Shown one piece after another: positions 36,931-45,736 of a stretch of DNA of 64,000 nucleotides (the stretch's first letter is position 1; every line of letters starts with the position of its first letter). The stretch is taken from the NCBI RefSeq assembly GCF_014652235.1, contig NZ_BMYK01000013.1, forward strand, positions 95,382 through 159,381, given 5' to 3'. A program made the position numbers and the translations under genes. The DNA comes from Pseudorhodoferax aquiterrae. Lineage in GTDB: Bacteria > Pseudomonadota > Gammaproteobacteria > Burkholderiales > Burkholderiaceae_C. The notes beneath the pieces are model-generated. The model saw nothing but the letters and a program-made list of their open reading frames with translations. It was not told the DNA's origin and did not search any database.

Positions 36931-37521
36931 GTGACACCGCATCCCCACCCTGCTCCGTTGCGCGATCCCCTGCCCATGCTCGAGCGCACCCGGCGCGAAT
37001 GGGGTGGCCAGGAGGACTACTGGGTGTTCGGCTACGGCTCGCTGATCTGGCGGCCCGAGTTCGAGCATGTGGAGCACCGGCTCGCGCGCGTGCACGGCTG
37101 GCACCGCGCGCTCAAGATGTGGAGCCGCGTCAACCGCGGCACACCCGAATGCCCGGGCCTGGTGTTCGCGCTGCTGACCGGCGGCAGCTGCCAGGGCGTG
37201 GTGTTCCGCATTCCCCAGCGCGACGGCGACGCGGTGCTGGAGCGGCTGTGGGCACGCGAGATGCTGATGGGCGTGTACGACCCACGCTGGCTGCACTGCA
37301 CCACGCCCGAAGGGCCGGTCAAGGCACTGGCCTTCACGCTGTCGCGCAAGAGCCCGAGCTTCACGCGCACGCTGACGGACGAGGACTACCGGCGCGTGTT
37401 CACGCAGTCCTGCGGGCGCTTCGGCACCACGCTGGACTATGCGCGCGAGACCTTCGAGAGCCTCAAGCGCCACCAGATCCGCGACAAGGCGCTGGAGAAG
37501 CTGCTCAGGCTGGCGGGCTGA
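36931..37521 (+). CDS. chaC: ChaC-type gamma-glutamylcyclotransferase
   Basis: A 196-residue protein of the ChaC family, which degrades glutathione to 5-oxoproline and Cys-Gly. The substrate-binding loop is V-F-G-Y-G-S-L-I-W-R-P near residue 38, and later R-G-T-P-E-C-P-G-L-V-F-A-L and R-E-M-L-M-G-V-Y are family segments. The glutamate in R-E-M-L is the likely catalytic acid. Start choice: GTG at 36931 is preceded by TAGAGT with a 7-base gap, fitting a leaderless start; GTG at 36922 and ATG at 36976 are alternatives. It converges with the MobA-like gene, with a 17-bp overlap at the 3' ends. Confidence 0.92.
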   Translation: MTPHPHPAPLRDPLPMLERTRREWGGQEDYWVFGYGSLIWRPEFEHVEHRLARVHGWHRALKMWSRVNRGTPECPGLVFALLTGGSCQGVVFRIPQRDGDAVLERLWAREMLMGVYDPRWLHCTTPEGPVKALAFTLSRKSPSFTRTLTDEDYRRVFTQSCGRFGTTLDYARETFESLKRHQIRDKALEKLLRLAG

Positions 37522-38059
37522 GCAACCAGCGCTCGGCACGCGCGAGATCGTCCAGCGTGTCGATGTCGGTCACGCAGCCGGGGCCGTCGAGCACGAGTTC
37601 CAGCACCTGCCCAGAGCGCTTGCGCGCCTGCACGATCGCGGCCGCGCCGGCCTCGCCGGACAGGGCCAGCAGTTCGTCGCGGCAGCCGTTGGAGAAGCCG
37701 ACCGGGTGGCCCCGCACACCGCCGTGCTGCGGCAGCACCACCGCGGCCTGGGCCAGTGCCGCGGCCACGCGCTGCAGCGCGGACGGCTCGATCAGCGGCA
37801 GGTCGCCCGGCAGCACGAGCCAGCCCCCTGCCCCCTGGGTGGCGCGCACGGCCGCGGCGATCGAGTCGCCCATGCCTGGATGGCCCGCGTCTTCCAGGTG
37901 CCAGGCCAGCCCGCTGGCGCGCACGGCGTCCAGCGTGTGCTGCAGCACCGGCTTTCCGGCCAGCAAGGCCTGCAGCTTGTGCACCTGGCCGCCCGAGGCA
38001 CGGAAGCGCTCGCCGCGGCCGGAGGCCAGCACCAGGACGACAGGCGGCGCAGTGGACAC
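37505..38059 (-). CDS. MobA-like nucleotidyltransferase (molybdopterin cytidylyltransferase type)
   Basis: A 184-residue protein with the NTP-transferase beginning V-V-L-V-L-A-S-G-R-G-E-R-F near residue 7 and the metal/phosphate segment V-L-P-G-D-L-P-L-I near 83. A later G-H-P-V-G-F-S and D-I-D-T-L-D-D-L-A are typical of MocA. It probably attaches CMP to molybdopterin, the cofactor form used by the xanthine-oxidase-family enzyme encoded just upstream. The GTG start lies 2 bp after the stop of that enzyme gene, so coupling is clear. A GTG start is assigned because no ATG precedes the conserved beginning. Confidence 0.88.
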   Translation of the reverse strand: MSTAPPVVLVLASGRGERFRASGGQVHKLQALLAGKPVLQHTLDAVRASGLAWHLEDAGHPGMGDSIAAAVRATQGAGGWLVLPGDLPLIEPSALQRVAAALAQAAVVLPQHGGVRGHPVGFSNGCRDELLALSGEAGAAAIVQARKRSGQVLELVLDGPGCVTDIDTLDDLARAERWLLSPPA

Positions 38060-38061
38060 GC

Positions 38062-40317
38062 TCAGGCCAGCTTGAACGGCAATTCGCGCAGCGGCTTGCC
38101 GGTCAGCCGCGCGACGGCGTTGGCGAAGGCCGGCGCCAGCGGCGGCAGGCCGGGCTCGCCCATGCCGGTCGGCGCGTCGGCGCTGGGCACGATGTGCACG
38201 TTGACGACCGGCATGTCGGTGATGCGCGGCACCACGAAATCGCCGAAGTTGCTCTGCTCGACCACGCCGTCCCTGAGCGTGATGGCCGCACCCGGCAGGC
38301 ACATGGACAGGCCCATCAGCGCGGCGCCCTGGATCTGCGCCTCCACGCTCCTGGGATTGACCGCGAGGTTGCAGTGCACGCCGGCCGTCACCCGGTGCAG
38401 CTTGGGCTGGCCGCCCTCCACTGAGGCCTCGACCACATAGGCCACGACCGAGTCGAAGGACTCGTGCACGGCAACGCCCCAGGCCCGGCCGGCCGGCAGC
38501 TGGCGACGGCCGTAGCCCGAGCGGTCCACGGCCAGCTGCAGCGCCGCGCGGTGGCGCGCGCTCTTCTCGCCCATGAGACCCATGCGGTAGGCGACCGGAT
38601 CCTGGCCCGTCGTGCGCGCGATCTCATCGATCAGCGTCTCCATGACATAGGCCGTGTGCGTGGAACCCACGCTGCGCCACCACAGCACCGGCACGTTCAG
38701 CTTGGGATGGTGGACCGACAGGCGCATGGGCAGCGTATAGGGCTCAGGCATGCCTTCGACCATCGTCGTGTCCACGCCGTCCTTGACCATGGCCGACTCG
38801 AAGAAGGTGCCCGAGATGATGGACTGGCCCACGATCACATGGTCCCAGGCCAGCACCTTGCCCTTGGCGTCGAAGCCGATCTCGGCGCGGTGCACGTGCA
38901 TGGGGCGGTAGTAGCCGCCGCGCATGTCGTCCTCGCGGCTCCACAGGGTACGGATCGGCGCGGCGATGCCGGCCGCCTGCGCGGCCTTGGCGATGGTGCA
39001 GGCCTCGACCACGAAGTCGCTGGTCGGCAGGCCGCGCCGTCCGAAGCCGCCGCCGGCCATCTGCACGTGCAGCGTGAGGTTCTCGGGCTGGATGCCGAGC
39101 ACGCGCGCGGCGGCCGCGGCGTCCAGGCCGGGCATCTGGGTGCCGGTCCAGACCGTGGCCTTGGCGCCGGCCCCGCTGCCGTCCAGCTGCACCGTGCAGT
39201 TCAGCGGCTCCATGGCGGCGTGGGCCAGGTAGGGGAACTGGAATTCGGCGCTGATCTTGTGCGGCGCGCCGGCCAGCGGCGCCAAGTCGGCCTGGTACTT
39301 CACGTGGCCGGGCTTGGCCGCCAGCGTGCGGTAGCTGGCCAGCTGGGCCGCGCTGTCGACCTTCTCACGGTCCGCGTCGTTCCACTGCAGCTTGAGCGCG
39401 TCGCGGCCCTGCTTGGCGGCCCAGTAGCCCGTGGCCACCACGGCCACGCCCTCGCCGCCGTCGTGCAGCGGCACGCGCAGCACGGCCTTGACGCCGGGCA
39501 CGGCGCGCGCCGCCGCATCGTCGACCGATGCGAGCCTGGCGCCGAACACGGGCGGGCGCTGGCACACGGCCGTCAGCATGCCGGGCACGCGCACGTCGAT
39601 GCCGAAGGACTGCTGGCCGCTGGACTTGGCCGGCGCGTCGAGCCGGCCCGTGGGCTGGCCGATCAGCTTGAAGTTCTTCGGGTCCTTGAGCGTGACCTGG
39701 GTCGGCACGGGCAGCTGCATGGCGGCCTCGGCCAGCTGGCCGTAGTCCGCGCGCTTGCCACCGGGGCCGATCACCACGCCGCGCTCGGTCGCGAGCGACG
39801 CTGCCGGAACATTCCACTGCGTCGCCGCGGCCTGCACCAGCATGGCCCGGGTGCGCGCACCGAGTTCGCGGTACTGCACATAGGAGTTCTTGATGGCCGT
39901 GGAGCCGCCCGTCAGGTGCATGCCGAAAGCCGGGTCGGCGTAGGCGACGGCCTGGGTTCCGTGCACCGCGCGCACGCGGCTCCAGTCGGCGTCCAGCTCC
40001 TCGGCCAGCACCATGGCCAGGCCCGTGTGCGTGCCCTGGCCGAACTCCAGGCGGTTGACGGTCACGGTGACCGTGCCATCGCGCCCGATGTTGACGAAGG
40101 CGGCGGGCTGCTGGCCCGGCTTGAGCGCCGGCGCGGCCGCGTCCTGGGCCTCGGCCAGCATGGGGAACAGCCCCAGCGCGAAGCCGCCGGCGGTGGCCAG
40201 CTTGAGGAAACTGCGGCGCGGCAGGCCGTCGGCCTGGTCGCCATCGCCGAGGCGGCGGGCCAGCTGGGGCGGCAGCATGGCGCGGATCTGGTCGGCCGGG
40301 ATGTCGTGCATGAGCAT
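38062..40317 (-). CDS. Xanthine-oxidase-family molybdopterin-binding subunit (isoquinoline 1-oxidoreductase beta type)
   Basis: A 751-residue subunit with a twin-arginine signal-like segment (R-R-S-F-L-K-L-A-T-A-G-G near residue 35) followed by a binding domain. It opens with V-N-I-G-R-D-G-T-V-T-V-T-V-N-R-L-E-F-G-Q-G-T-H-T-G, and has M-A-G-G-G-F-G-R-R-G, Y-R-P-M, L-W-W-R-S-V-G-S-T-H-T and G-M-G-E-P-G-L-P-P near the C-terminus, which contains the catalytic glutamate. The set matches two-subunit IorAB-type hydroxylases or aldehyde oxidases that lack an FAD subunit. It is co-transcribed with the [2Fe-2S] subunit (13-bp gap) and the MobA-like gene. The substrate is unknown. Confidence 0.92.
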   Translation of the reverse strand: MLMHDIPADQIRAMLPPQLARRLGDGDQADGLPRRSFLKLATAGGFALGLFPMLAEAQDAAAPALKPGQQPAAFVNIGRDGTVTVTVNRLEFGQGTHTGLAMVLAEELDADWSRVRAVHGTQAVAYADPAFGMHLTGGSTAIKNSYVQYRELGARTRAMLVQAAATQWNVPAASLATERGVVIGPGGKRADYGQLAEAAMQLPVPTQVTLKDPKNFKLIGQPTGRLDAPAKSSGQQSFGIDVRVPGMLTAVCQRPPVFGARLASVDDAAARAVPGVKAVLRVPLHDGGEGVAVVATGYWAAKQGRDALKLQWNDADREKVDSAAQLASYRTLAAKPGHVKYQADLAPLAGAPHKISAEFQFPYLAHAAMEPLNCTVQLDGSGAGAKATVWTGTQMPGLDAAAAARVLGIQPENLTLHVQMAGGGFGRRGLPTSDFVVEACTIAKAAQAAGIAAPIRTLWSREDDMRGGYYRPMHVHRAEIGFDAKGKVLAWDHVIVGQSIISGTFFESAMVKDGVDTTMVEGMPEPYTLPMRLSVHHPKLNVPVLWWRSVGSTHTAYVMETLIDEIARTTGQDPVAYRMGLMGEKSARHRAALQLAVDRSGYGRRQLPAGRAWGVAVHESFDSVVAYVVEASVEGGQPKLHRVTAGVHCNLAVNPRSVEAQIQGAALMGLSMCLPGAAITLRDGVVEQSNFGDFVVPRITDMPVVNVHIVPSADAPTGMGEPGLPPLAPAFANAVARLTGKPLRELPFKLA

Positions 40318-40330
40318 GGTGGTCTCCGGT

Positions 40331-40789
40331 TCAAGCCAGCGCCGCGGCGGCTTCGTGGATGGCGGCGCGCACGCGCGCATAAGTGCCGCAGCGGCAGATG
40401 TTGCCGGCCATGGCGGCGTCGATGTCGGCGTCGGAGGGCTTGGGGTTGGCCTGCAGCAGCGCGGTGGCGCTCATGATCTGCCCGCTCTGGCAGTAGCCGC
40501 ACTGCGCCACGTCGATCTTGACCCAAGCGGCCGACACGGCCTTGCCGATGCGGTCCGTCGGAATCGCCTCGATCGTGGTGATCTTCTGGCCGGCCGCGGC
40601 CGAGATCGGCGTGACGCAGGAGCGGATGGCCGCGCCGTTCAGGTGCACGGTGCAGGCACCGCACATGGCCATGCCGCAGCCGAACTTGGTGCCGGTCATG
40701 CCGAGCGTGTCGCGCAGCGCCCAGAGGATGGGGGTGGAGTCGTCGGCATCGACCTGGACGTCCTTGCCGTTGATGTTCAGCGTCGCCAT
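40331..40789 (-). CDS. [2Fe-2S] subunit of the molybdenum hydroxylase
   Basis: A 152-residue protein with two iron-sulfur modules. The plant-type ferredoxin motif [12 protein letters not shown] plus a later S-C is at about 36-58, and the alpha-helical module has Q-C-G-Y-C-Q-S-G and N-I-C-R-C-G-T-Y near 97-137. It passes electrons from the molybdenum site. No cytochrome or FAD partner is adjacent, so the electron acceptor must be encoded elsewhere. It is the first structural gene of the unit and lies behind a TetR-type operator. Confidence 0.94.
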   Translation of the reverse strand: MATLNINGKDVQVDADDSTPILWALRDTLGMTGTKFGCGMAMCGACTVHLNGAAIRSCVTPISAAAGQKITTIEAIPTDRIGKAVSAAWVKIDVAQCGYCQSGQIMSATALLQANPKPSDADIDAAMAGNICRCGTYARVRAAIHEAAAALA

Positions 40790-40819
40790 GGGGACCTTTC
40801 GTGGGTGGGGTGGTTGAGC

Positions 40820-40835
40820 GAATGAATGTTCATTC
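40820..40835. promoter_or_regulatory. TetR-type operator 1 (before the hydroxylase genes)
   Basis: GAATGAA-TG-TTCATTC is a perfect 7-bp dyad with a 2-base centre, 30 bp upstream of the [2Fe-2S] subunit ATG. The same half-site occurs in front of the tetR gene (41463-41478). Confidence 0.75.
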
Positions 40836-40873
40836 TTTTATGTGTCAATGTTCACAAGCCGAGGGACTGGCAT

Positions 40874-41446
40874 TCAGGCCTTGATGCCGTCCCAGAAGAT
40901 CGCGAAAGCCTGCGCCAGCGCCGCCTCGGTGTCGGGCAGGTCGCCGCTGCGCAGCAGATTGGCGGTTTCGCGGACCGAGCCGAAAAAGCTCGCCGCCAGC
41001 AGCATGGTGGGCACGTCCTTGACGATCTGCTGCGCCCGTGCCTCGTCGAAGAAGCCCAGGCACTCGCCTGTGAAGCGGGCCGAGAACTGGCGCGAGGCCT
41101 CGCTGAACCAGGGCGAGTTGTAGTACTGCTCCATGAACACCGTCTCGGCGTAATGGGCCTGGCGATGCCGGAGCAGCAGCAGCCAGTTGCGCTGGAAGCG
41201 CGCACGGAACGGCATGGCCCGGCCGGCATCCTCGGTGATCAGCCGCGCCAGCGCGCCCTTGACCTGCTCGTACAGCGCGTTGAGCAGTTCTTCCTTGGAC
41301 TTGTAGTAGACGTAGAGCGTGCCCGTGGCGATGCCGGCCTCGCGCGCGATCGCGGCCATGGTCAGGCCCGACAGGCCGACCTGCGCCACGAGCGCGAAGG
41401 TCGCGTCCGCGATGGCCTGCTGCTTGTCTTCGTCCTTGGGTTTCAC
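40874..41446 (-). CDS. TetR family repressor
   Basis: A 190-residue TetR/AcrR regulator. The HTH is in residues 10-55: A-D-A-T-F-A-L-V-A-Q-V-G-L-S-G-L-T-M-A-A-I-A-R-E-A-G-I-A-T-G-T-L-Y-V-Y-Y-K-S-K-E-E-L. The C-terminal domain is a helical ligand pocket. It lies immediately upstream of the molybdenum hydroxylase genes on the same strand. Matching dyads sit in front of both its own start and the hydroxylase start, so repression of both is strongly suggested. Confidence 0.95.
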   Translation of the reverse strand: MKPKDEDKQQAIADATFALVAQVGLSGLTMAAIAREAGIATGTLYVYYKSKEELLNALYEQVKGALARLITEDAGRAMPFRARFQRNWLLLLRHRQAHYAETVFMEQYYNSPWFSEASRQFSARFTGECLGFFDEARAQQIVKDVPTMLLAASFFGSVRETANLLRSGDLPDTEAALAQAFAIFWDGIKA

Positions 41447-41462
41447 GCCGCCGATCTTAGAT

Positions 41463-41478
41463 GAATGAATATTCAGTC
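41463..41478. promoter_or_regulatory. TetR-type operator 2 (autoregulatory)
   Basis: GAATGAA-TA-TTCAGTC matches operator 1 in 13 of 14 arm positions. It is 16 bp upstream of the tetR start on the minus strand, where it would block the tetR promoter. Confidence 0.7.
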
Positions 41479-41483
41479 GTCAA

Positions 41484-42395
41484 TCAGGTCAGCTGGAAAT
41501 TGCGCGCTTGCGGCTGCGGCGGGCCGTCGCTGCGGCCCAGGCTTTCGAGCACCGCGGTCTCGATGGTCCAGCACAGGCTGTCCAGCGCGAGGTCGTTGGC
41601 GGCCAGGCCGAAAGGCTCCTCGAGTTCCGAGCCCAGCGCCTCCAGCGCGAAGAAGGTGTAGGCGATGAAGGCCACGATCACCGGCGTCATCGGACCGATC
41701 GCGTCGACCAGGCCGAACGGCAGCAGCAGCACGTAGCAATAGATGGTGCGGTGGATGATCACGCTGTAGGTGAACGGGATGGGCGTGCTCGCGATGCGCT
41801 CGCAGCCGCCCAGCGCACTGCCGAGTTGCGCCAGCGGCGCCTCCAGCACCGGCACCAGCGGCGCGGCCACCCTGCCCTGCGCACGCATCTCGCCCAGCCA
41901 CTCGCCGGCCATCTGCAGGAGCATCGCGGCCGGAAAGCGCGCGGCCCCCACGCGCGCGGCCTCTTCGGGCGGCAGCAGCCGCGCCAGATCGGCGCTGGCA
42001 TCGCTGCGGCGCAACTGATGGCGCAGCGCATGGGCGAGTGCGATGAGCCGGCGCGCCAGCACGGCCGCATGTTCGGGGCCATCGACCAGGGTCAGCGCGT
42101 GGCGCATGGCGGCGCGGCACTCGACCAGCAGCGTGCCCCACAGCACGCGCGCCTCCCACCAGCGGCTGTAGCTGGTGCCGTTGCGAAAGCCCAGGAAGAT
42201 CGCCAGCGTCAGCCCGATCAGCGAGAACGGCACGAAGTTGAGCGGGATCTTCCACTGCAGCACCTGGCCGTGCAGCACGGTCACGCCGATGGCGAAGGCC
42301 AGCGCGCACAGCAGCTGCGGCAGGATCAGGTGCAGGATGGAGCCGTGCCGCACGAACAGCAGGTGCAGCCAGTGGGGACGGGGGCGTACGATCAT
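41484..42395 (-). CDS. Bestrophin family channel protein
   Basis: A 303-residue membrane protein of the bestrophin/YneE (UPF0187) family. Two hydrophobic segments occur near residues 20-80 ([14 protein letters not shown] and [19 protein letters not shown]), followed by the conserved S-Y-S-R-W-W-E-A-R, and two more near 215-260. Bacterial bestrophins form pentameric cation or anion channels. It is divergent from pdxH; no functional link to its neighbours is apparent. Confidence 0.92.
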   Translation of the reverse strand: MIVRPRPHWLHLLFVRHGSILHLILPQLLCALAFAIGVTVLHGQVLQWKIPLNFVPFSLIGLTLAIFLGFRNGTSYSRWWEARVLWGTLLVECRAAMRHALTLVDGPEHAAVLARRLIALAHALRHQLRRSDASADLARLLPPEEAARVGAARFPAAMLLQMAGEWLGEMRAQGRVAAPLVPVLEAPLAQLGSALGGCERIASTPIPFTYSVIIHRTIYCYVLLLPFGLVDAIGPMTPVIVAFIAYTFFALEALGSELEEPFGLAANDLALDSLCWTIETAVLESLGRSDGPPQPQARNFQLT

Positions 42396-42459
42396 CGCAG
42401 GGACAACGGAAGGCGCAGGGCCGGCATGGTACGCGCCGGGCGCTGCACAATCCGGGTCC

Positions 42460-43107
42460 ATGAGCGAACTCCAGACCTCCATCGCCGCGCTGCGCAAGAG
42501 CTACGAACGGGCCGAACTCGACGAATCGGCCTCGCATGCCGACCCGCTGCAGCAGTTCGACCAATGGCTGAACGAGGCCATCGCGGCCCAGGTGCCCGAA
42601 CCCAATGCGATGACGCTGGCCACCGTCGGCAGCGACCTGCGCCCGTCCACGCGCATCGTGCTGATCAAGGGCTATGACGCGCGCGGCCTGGTCTTCTACA
42701 CCAACTACGAGAGCCGCAAGGGCCAGGAGCTGGCCGGCAATCCGTATGCGGCGCTGCAGTTCCACTGGGTCGAGCTCGAGCGCGTGGTGCGCATCGAAGG
42801 TGTGGTGGAGAAGACCAGCGCCGAGGAAAGCGACGCCTACTACGACAGCCGCCCGCTGGACTCGCGCATCGGCGCCTGGGCCAGCCCGCAGAGCCAGGTG
42901 ATTTCCGGCCGTGGCGTGCTGGTGGCCAACGCCGCGAAGTACGGCGCGCAGTTCCTGCTCAAGCCGCCGCGGCCGCCGCACTGGGGCGGCTACCGCCTGG
43001 TGCCCACCGCATGGCAGTTCTGGCAGGGCCGCAGGAGCCGGCTGCACGACCGGCTGCAGTACCGCCGGGACGGCACCGGCTGGGTGCGCGAACGCCTCGC
43101 GCCCTGA
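42460..43107 (+). CDS. pdxH: Pyridoxamine/pyridoxine 5'-phosphate oxidase
   Basis: A 215-residue FMN enzyme of pyridoxal phosphate synthesis and salvage. It shows [10 protein letters not shown] near residue 27, [28 protein letters not shown] (FMN binding) and the C-terminal [10 protein letters not shown] with W-V-R-E-R-L-A-P. The ATG follows CACAAT by 8 bases and lacks a Shine-Dalgarno sequence. Confidence 0.97.
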   Translation: MSELQTSIAALRKSYERAELDESASHADPLQQFDQWLNEAIAAQVPEPNAMTLATVGSDLRPSTRIVLIKGYDARGLVFYTNYESRKGQELAGNPYAALQFHWVELERVVRIEGVVEKTSAEESDAYYDSRPLDSRIGAWASPQSQVISGRGVLVANAAKYGAQFLLKPPRPPHWGGYRLVPTAWQFWQGRRSRLHDRLQYRRDGTGWVRERLAP

Positions 43108-43156
43108 GGCAGCGCTCTCACTTCTTGTAACCATCTCGCGGGAAACCACCGAGAGC

Positions 43157-43176
43157 AAACGTTTGCGCAAACGTTT
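43157..43176. promoter_or_regulatory. 20-bp LacI-type operator before rbsB copy 1
   Basis: AAACGTTTGCGCAAACGTTT is a perfect 20-bp palindrome. It covers a -35-like TTGCGC (43163-43168) placed exactly 17 bp from TATATT (43186-43191), so a bound repressor would block this promoter. The identical palindrome precedes rbsB copy 2, and the LacI-family gene inside the locus is the natural regulator. Confidence 0.8.
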
Positions 43177-43229
43177 TGGCATCCCTATATTGCCTGCTTC
43201 CCGAAACGCAGCAAGAACAGGAGATACCG

Positions 43230-44165
43230 ATGCGTTCGACCCGCCGCACCCTTTCCACCGCGCTGGCCCTGGCCGGCGTCCTGGCCGCCGTGCCAGCCCT
43301 GGCGCAGACCCCGCCCAAGGTGGCCCTGGTCATGAAGTCGCTGGCCAACGAGTTCTTCCTGACCATGGAAGAAGGCGCCAAGGCCCACCAGAAGGCCAAC
43401 GCCAAGCAGTACCAGCTGCTGGCCAACGGCATCAAGGACGAGACCGATGCGGCCGCACAGATCCGCATCGTCGAGCAGATGGTGGCCCAGAAGGTCGACG
43501 CCCTGGTCATCGCCCCGGCCGACTCCAAGGCTCTGGTGCCGGCCATCAAGGCCGCCGCCGACAAGGGCGTGCTGATCGTCAACATCGACAACCGGCTCGA
43601 CGCGGCCGCGCTCAAGGAAAAGGGCCTGTCCGTGCCCTTCGTCGGCCCGGACAACCGCGCCGGCGCCAAGCTGGTGGGCGATGCGCTGGCCAAGACGCTC
43701 AAGGCGGGCGACAAGGTGGGCATCATCGAAGGCGTGTCCACCACCTTCAATGCACAGCAGCGCACGCTGGGCTACCAGGACGCGATGAAGGCCGCTGGCA
43801 TCACGGTGGTGGGCGTGCAGTCGGGCCAGTGGGAGATCGACAAGGGCAACCAGGTGGCCTCCAGCATGCTGCGCGAGCACCCGGACCTCAAGGCCCTGCT
43901 GGCGGGCAACGACTCCATGGCGCTGGGCGCGGTGGCAGCCGTGAAGGCCGCGGGCAAGACCGGCAAGGTGGCCGTGGTGGGCTACGACAACATCAGCGCG
44001 ATCAAGCCCATGCTGCAGGACGGGCGCGTGCTGGCCACGGCCGACCAGTTCGCGGCCAAGCAGGCGGTGTTCGGCATCGAGACGGCGCTCAAGGCGCTGG
44101 CGGCCAAGACGCCCCAGTCGGCCATGCCCGCGGAGATCAAGACCGACGTGGTGCTGGTCACCCGC
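43230..44165 (+). repeat. Left arm of a long inverted repeat (rbsB copy 1)
   Basis: The coding sequence is almost identical to the reverse complement of 50216-51151. Across 43501-43680 I count seven substitutions by eye, six of them silent. Identity fades within the last five codons and outside the start codon except for the shared operator and the AGGAGA site. The arms enclose about 6 kb. Confidence 0.85.
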
Positions 44166-44177
44166 GACTCCAAGTGA
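43230..44177 (+). CDS. rbsB: Ribose-type periplasmic binding protein RbsB, copy 1
   Basis: A 315-residue periplasmic sugar-binding protein (peripla_BP_4 type). The signal peptide ends at A-L-A-Q (residue 26), then P-P-K-V-A-L-V-M-K-S-L-A-N-E-F-F begins the first lobe. The hinge and ligand segments include I-A-P-A-D-S-K-A-L-V-P, V-P-F-V-G-P-D-N-R-A-G-A-K-L, I-I-E-G-V-S-T-T-F-N-A-Q-Q-R and A-V-V-G-Y-D-N-I. It differs from copy 2 at only two positions (I106 and R312 here, V and K there). AGGAGA precedes the ATG at 43230. It is followed 11 bp later by a nucleoside hydrolase gene instead of transporter genes. Ribose as ligand is inferred from the neighbouring rbsK and rbsD. Confidence 0.93.
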   Translation: MRSTRRTLSTALALAGVLAAVPALAQTPPKVALVMKSLANEFFLTMEEGAKAHQKANAKQYQLLANGIKDETDAAAQIRIVEQMVAQKVDALVIAPADSKALVPAIKAAADKGVLIVNIDNRLDAAALKEKGLSVPFVGPDNRAGAKLVGDALAKTLKAGDKVGIIEGVSTTFNAQQRTLGYQDAMKAAGITVVGVQSGQWEIDKGNQVASSMLREHPDLKALLAGNDSMALGAVAAVKAAGKTGKVAVVGYDNISAIKPMLQDGRVLATADQFAAKQAVFGIETALKALAAKTPQSAMPAEIKTDVVLVTRDSK

Positions 44178-44188
44178 AGGAGCACGGC

Positions 44189-45310
44189 ATGCAAAGACGA
44201 TCTTTCGGAGTTCTTGTCGCCGGCATCGCGCTGGGGCTGGGCGCTTGTGGCGGTGGCGACGACGACGCCCCGCCCAAGATCATCATCGACAGCGACTACA
44301 ACACCATGAGCGACGATGGCCAGCTCGGCGTGATGGCCGCACAGCTGCAAGCCGAAGGCAAGCTGCAGGTGCTGGGCATCACCGTGGTCTCGGGCAACAA
44401 GTGGCTGGACCAGGGCGTGGTCGAGGCGCTCAAGTCCATGGAAAGGCTGGGCATGGGCCAGCGCATCCCGGTGTACGCGGGCGAGAACTACGCGCTCTCG
44501 CACGACTGGGCCACGATCGAGCAGGAACTGGCCGCCGGCGCCGTCAACGACGGCTACTACGGCGCCTGGAGCGTGCAGAAGACGGCCCCGACCGCCGCCG
44601 AACTGGTCGCGCCGTCGGACGGTTTCGCGACCAACACGGCGCTGCAGCCCCAGCATGCCGTCGACTTCCTGATCGACAGCATCAAGGCCAACCCGCGCGA
44701 GGTCACCATCCTGGCCATCGGCCCGCTGACCAACATCGCCAAGGCCATGCGCAAGGCGCCCGAGATCGTGCCGCTGATCAAGCAGATCATCTACATGGGC
44801 GGGGCCGTGCACGTGCCGGGCAACACCACCAAGCTGGCCGAGTTCAACTGGTGGTTCGACCCCGAGGCCGCGCAGTACGTGGTGCGCCAGCCGGTGCCGC
44901 AGGTGGTGGTGCCGCTGGACGTGACCGACACCGTGCAGCTGACCACGCCGATCTACAACCGCATCGCGCATGGCGCGCGCGAGACCGCCGTCACGAAGCA
45001 GTTCAAGAAGGTGATGGGGCCCGGCTTCAACGGCGTCGGTTTCGAGGGCGACCCGAACTACGAGCTGGACGTCTGGGACACGCTGACCATCGCCTACCTG
45101 ATCGACCCCGCCTACGCGACCGAGGTCAGCGAGGAATACGTGGACGTGGTCAACGCGCCCGGCCAGGCCAACAACGGCCAGTCCATCGGCTACGCCACGC
45201 AGCCGGCCGGCCCGACGCTGCAGAAGATGAAGGTGGTGAAGAAGTTCGACAACGCGCGCTTCTTCGAGTTCTATGTGGACCTGCTCACGCGGCCGGTGCC
45301 GATTCCCTGA
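44189..45310 (+). CDS. Lipoprotein nucleoside hydrolase
   Basis: A 373-residue exported nucleoside hydrolase-like protein. The signal has a lipobox L-G-A-C near residue 20, so it should be lipid-anchored on the periplasmic side. The calcium/ribose motif is D-S-D-Y-N-T-M-S-D-D, two residues longer than the classical DxDPGxDD; other family segments are I-L-A-I-G-P-L-T-N-I-A, I-Y-M-G-G-A and A-E-F-N-W-W-F-D-P-E-A-A. It would split nucleosides into base and ribose outside the cytoplasm. It is 11 bp after rbsB copy 1 with a GAAGGAG site, so hydrolase and ribose-binding protein are made together. It converges with rbsD. Confidence 0.88.
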   Translation: MQRRSFGVLVAGIALGLGACGGGDDDAPPKIIIDSDYNTMSDDGQLGVMAAQLQAEGKLQVLGITVVSGNKWLDQGVVEALKSMERLGMGQRIPVYAGENYALSHDWATIEQELAAGAVNDGYYGAWSVQKTAPTAAELVAPSDGFATNTALQPQHAVDFLIDSIKANPREVTILAIGPLTNIAKAMRKAPEIVPLIKQIIYMGGAVHVPGNTTKLAEFNWWFDPEAAQYVVRQPVPQVVVPLDVTDTVQLTTPIYNRIAHGARETAVTKQFKKVMGPGFNGVGFEGDPNYELDVWDTLTIAYLIDPAYATEVSEEYVDVVNAPGQANNGQSIGYATQPAGPTLQKMKVVKKFDNARFFEFYVDLLTRPVPIP

Positions 45311-45343
45311 GGCCGATGGCGCCGCGCGCGGGCGCGGCGCCGC

Positions 45344-45736
45344 TCAGAACGCCACGCCGGCGTAGAGCAGCACGTTCGCGTACGGCGTGCACTCGCCAGT
45401 GCGCACCATGGCCTTGGCACCGCGGCACAGCTGCTTGAACTGGTCGTGCGACACCTGCTCGGGCACCACCGGCAGCGCCGCGCTCCAGGCCGGGCGCTGC
45501 AAGCCATCCGGGCCGCAGGCCTCCTGCGCGATGACGGCGCGCTCGACCTGCAGTTCGCTGAGCACCGCGGCCAGCACCTCGCCGAAGCCCGGCACGCCGC
45601 GGGCGACCGCCAGGTCGATGCGCAAGGGCCCGGCCGGGATCGGCAGGCCGGCATCGCCGATGACGAGCAGGTCGCCATGGCCCATGCCGGCGATCACCCG
45701 CGAGAGTTCGGCGTGCAGCAAGGTGGTTCGCTTCAT
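45344..45736 (-). CDS. rbsD: D-ribose pyranase
   Basis: A 130-residue RbsD that interconverts the pyranose and furanose forms of ribose so that RbsK can act. It opens with M-K-R-T-T-L-L-H-A-E-L-S-R-V-I-A-G-M-G-H-G-D, where H20 is the catalytic residue, followed by G-D-A-G-L-P-I-P, and ends with V-R-T-G-E-C-T-P-Y-A-N-V-L-L. It is the last gene of the operon and overlaps rbsK by 4 bp. Confidence 0.95.
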   Translation of the reverse strand: MKRTTLLHAELSRVIAGMGHGDLLVIGDAGLPIPAGPLRIDLAVARGVPGFGEVLAAVLSELQVERAVIAQEACGPDGLQRPAWSAALPVVPEQVSHDQFKQLCRGAKAMVRTGECTPYANVLLYAGVAF

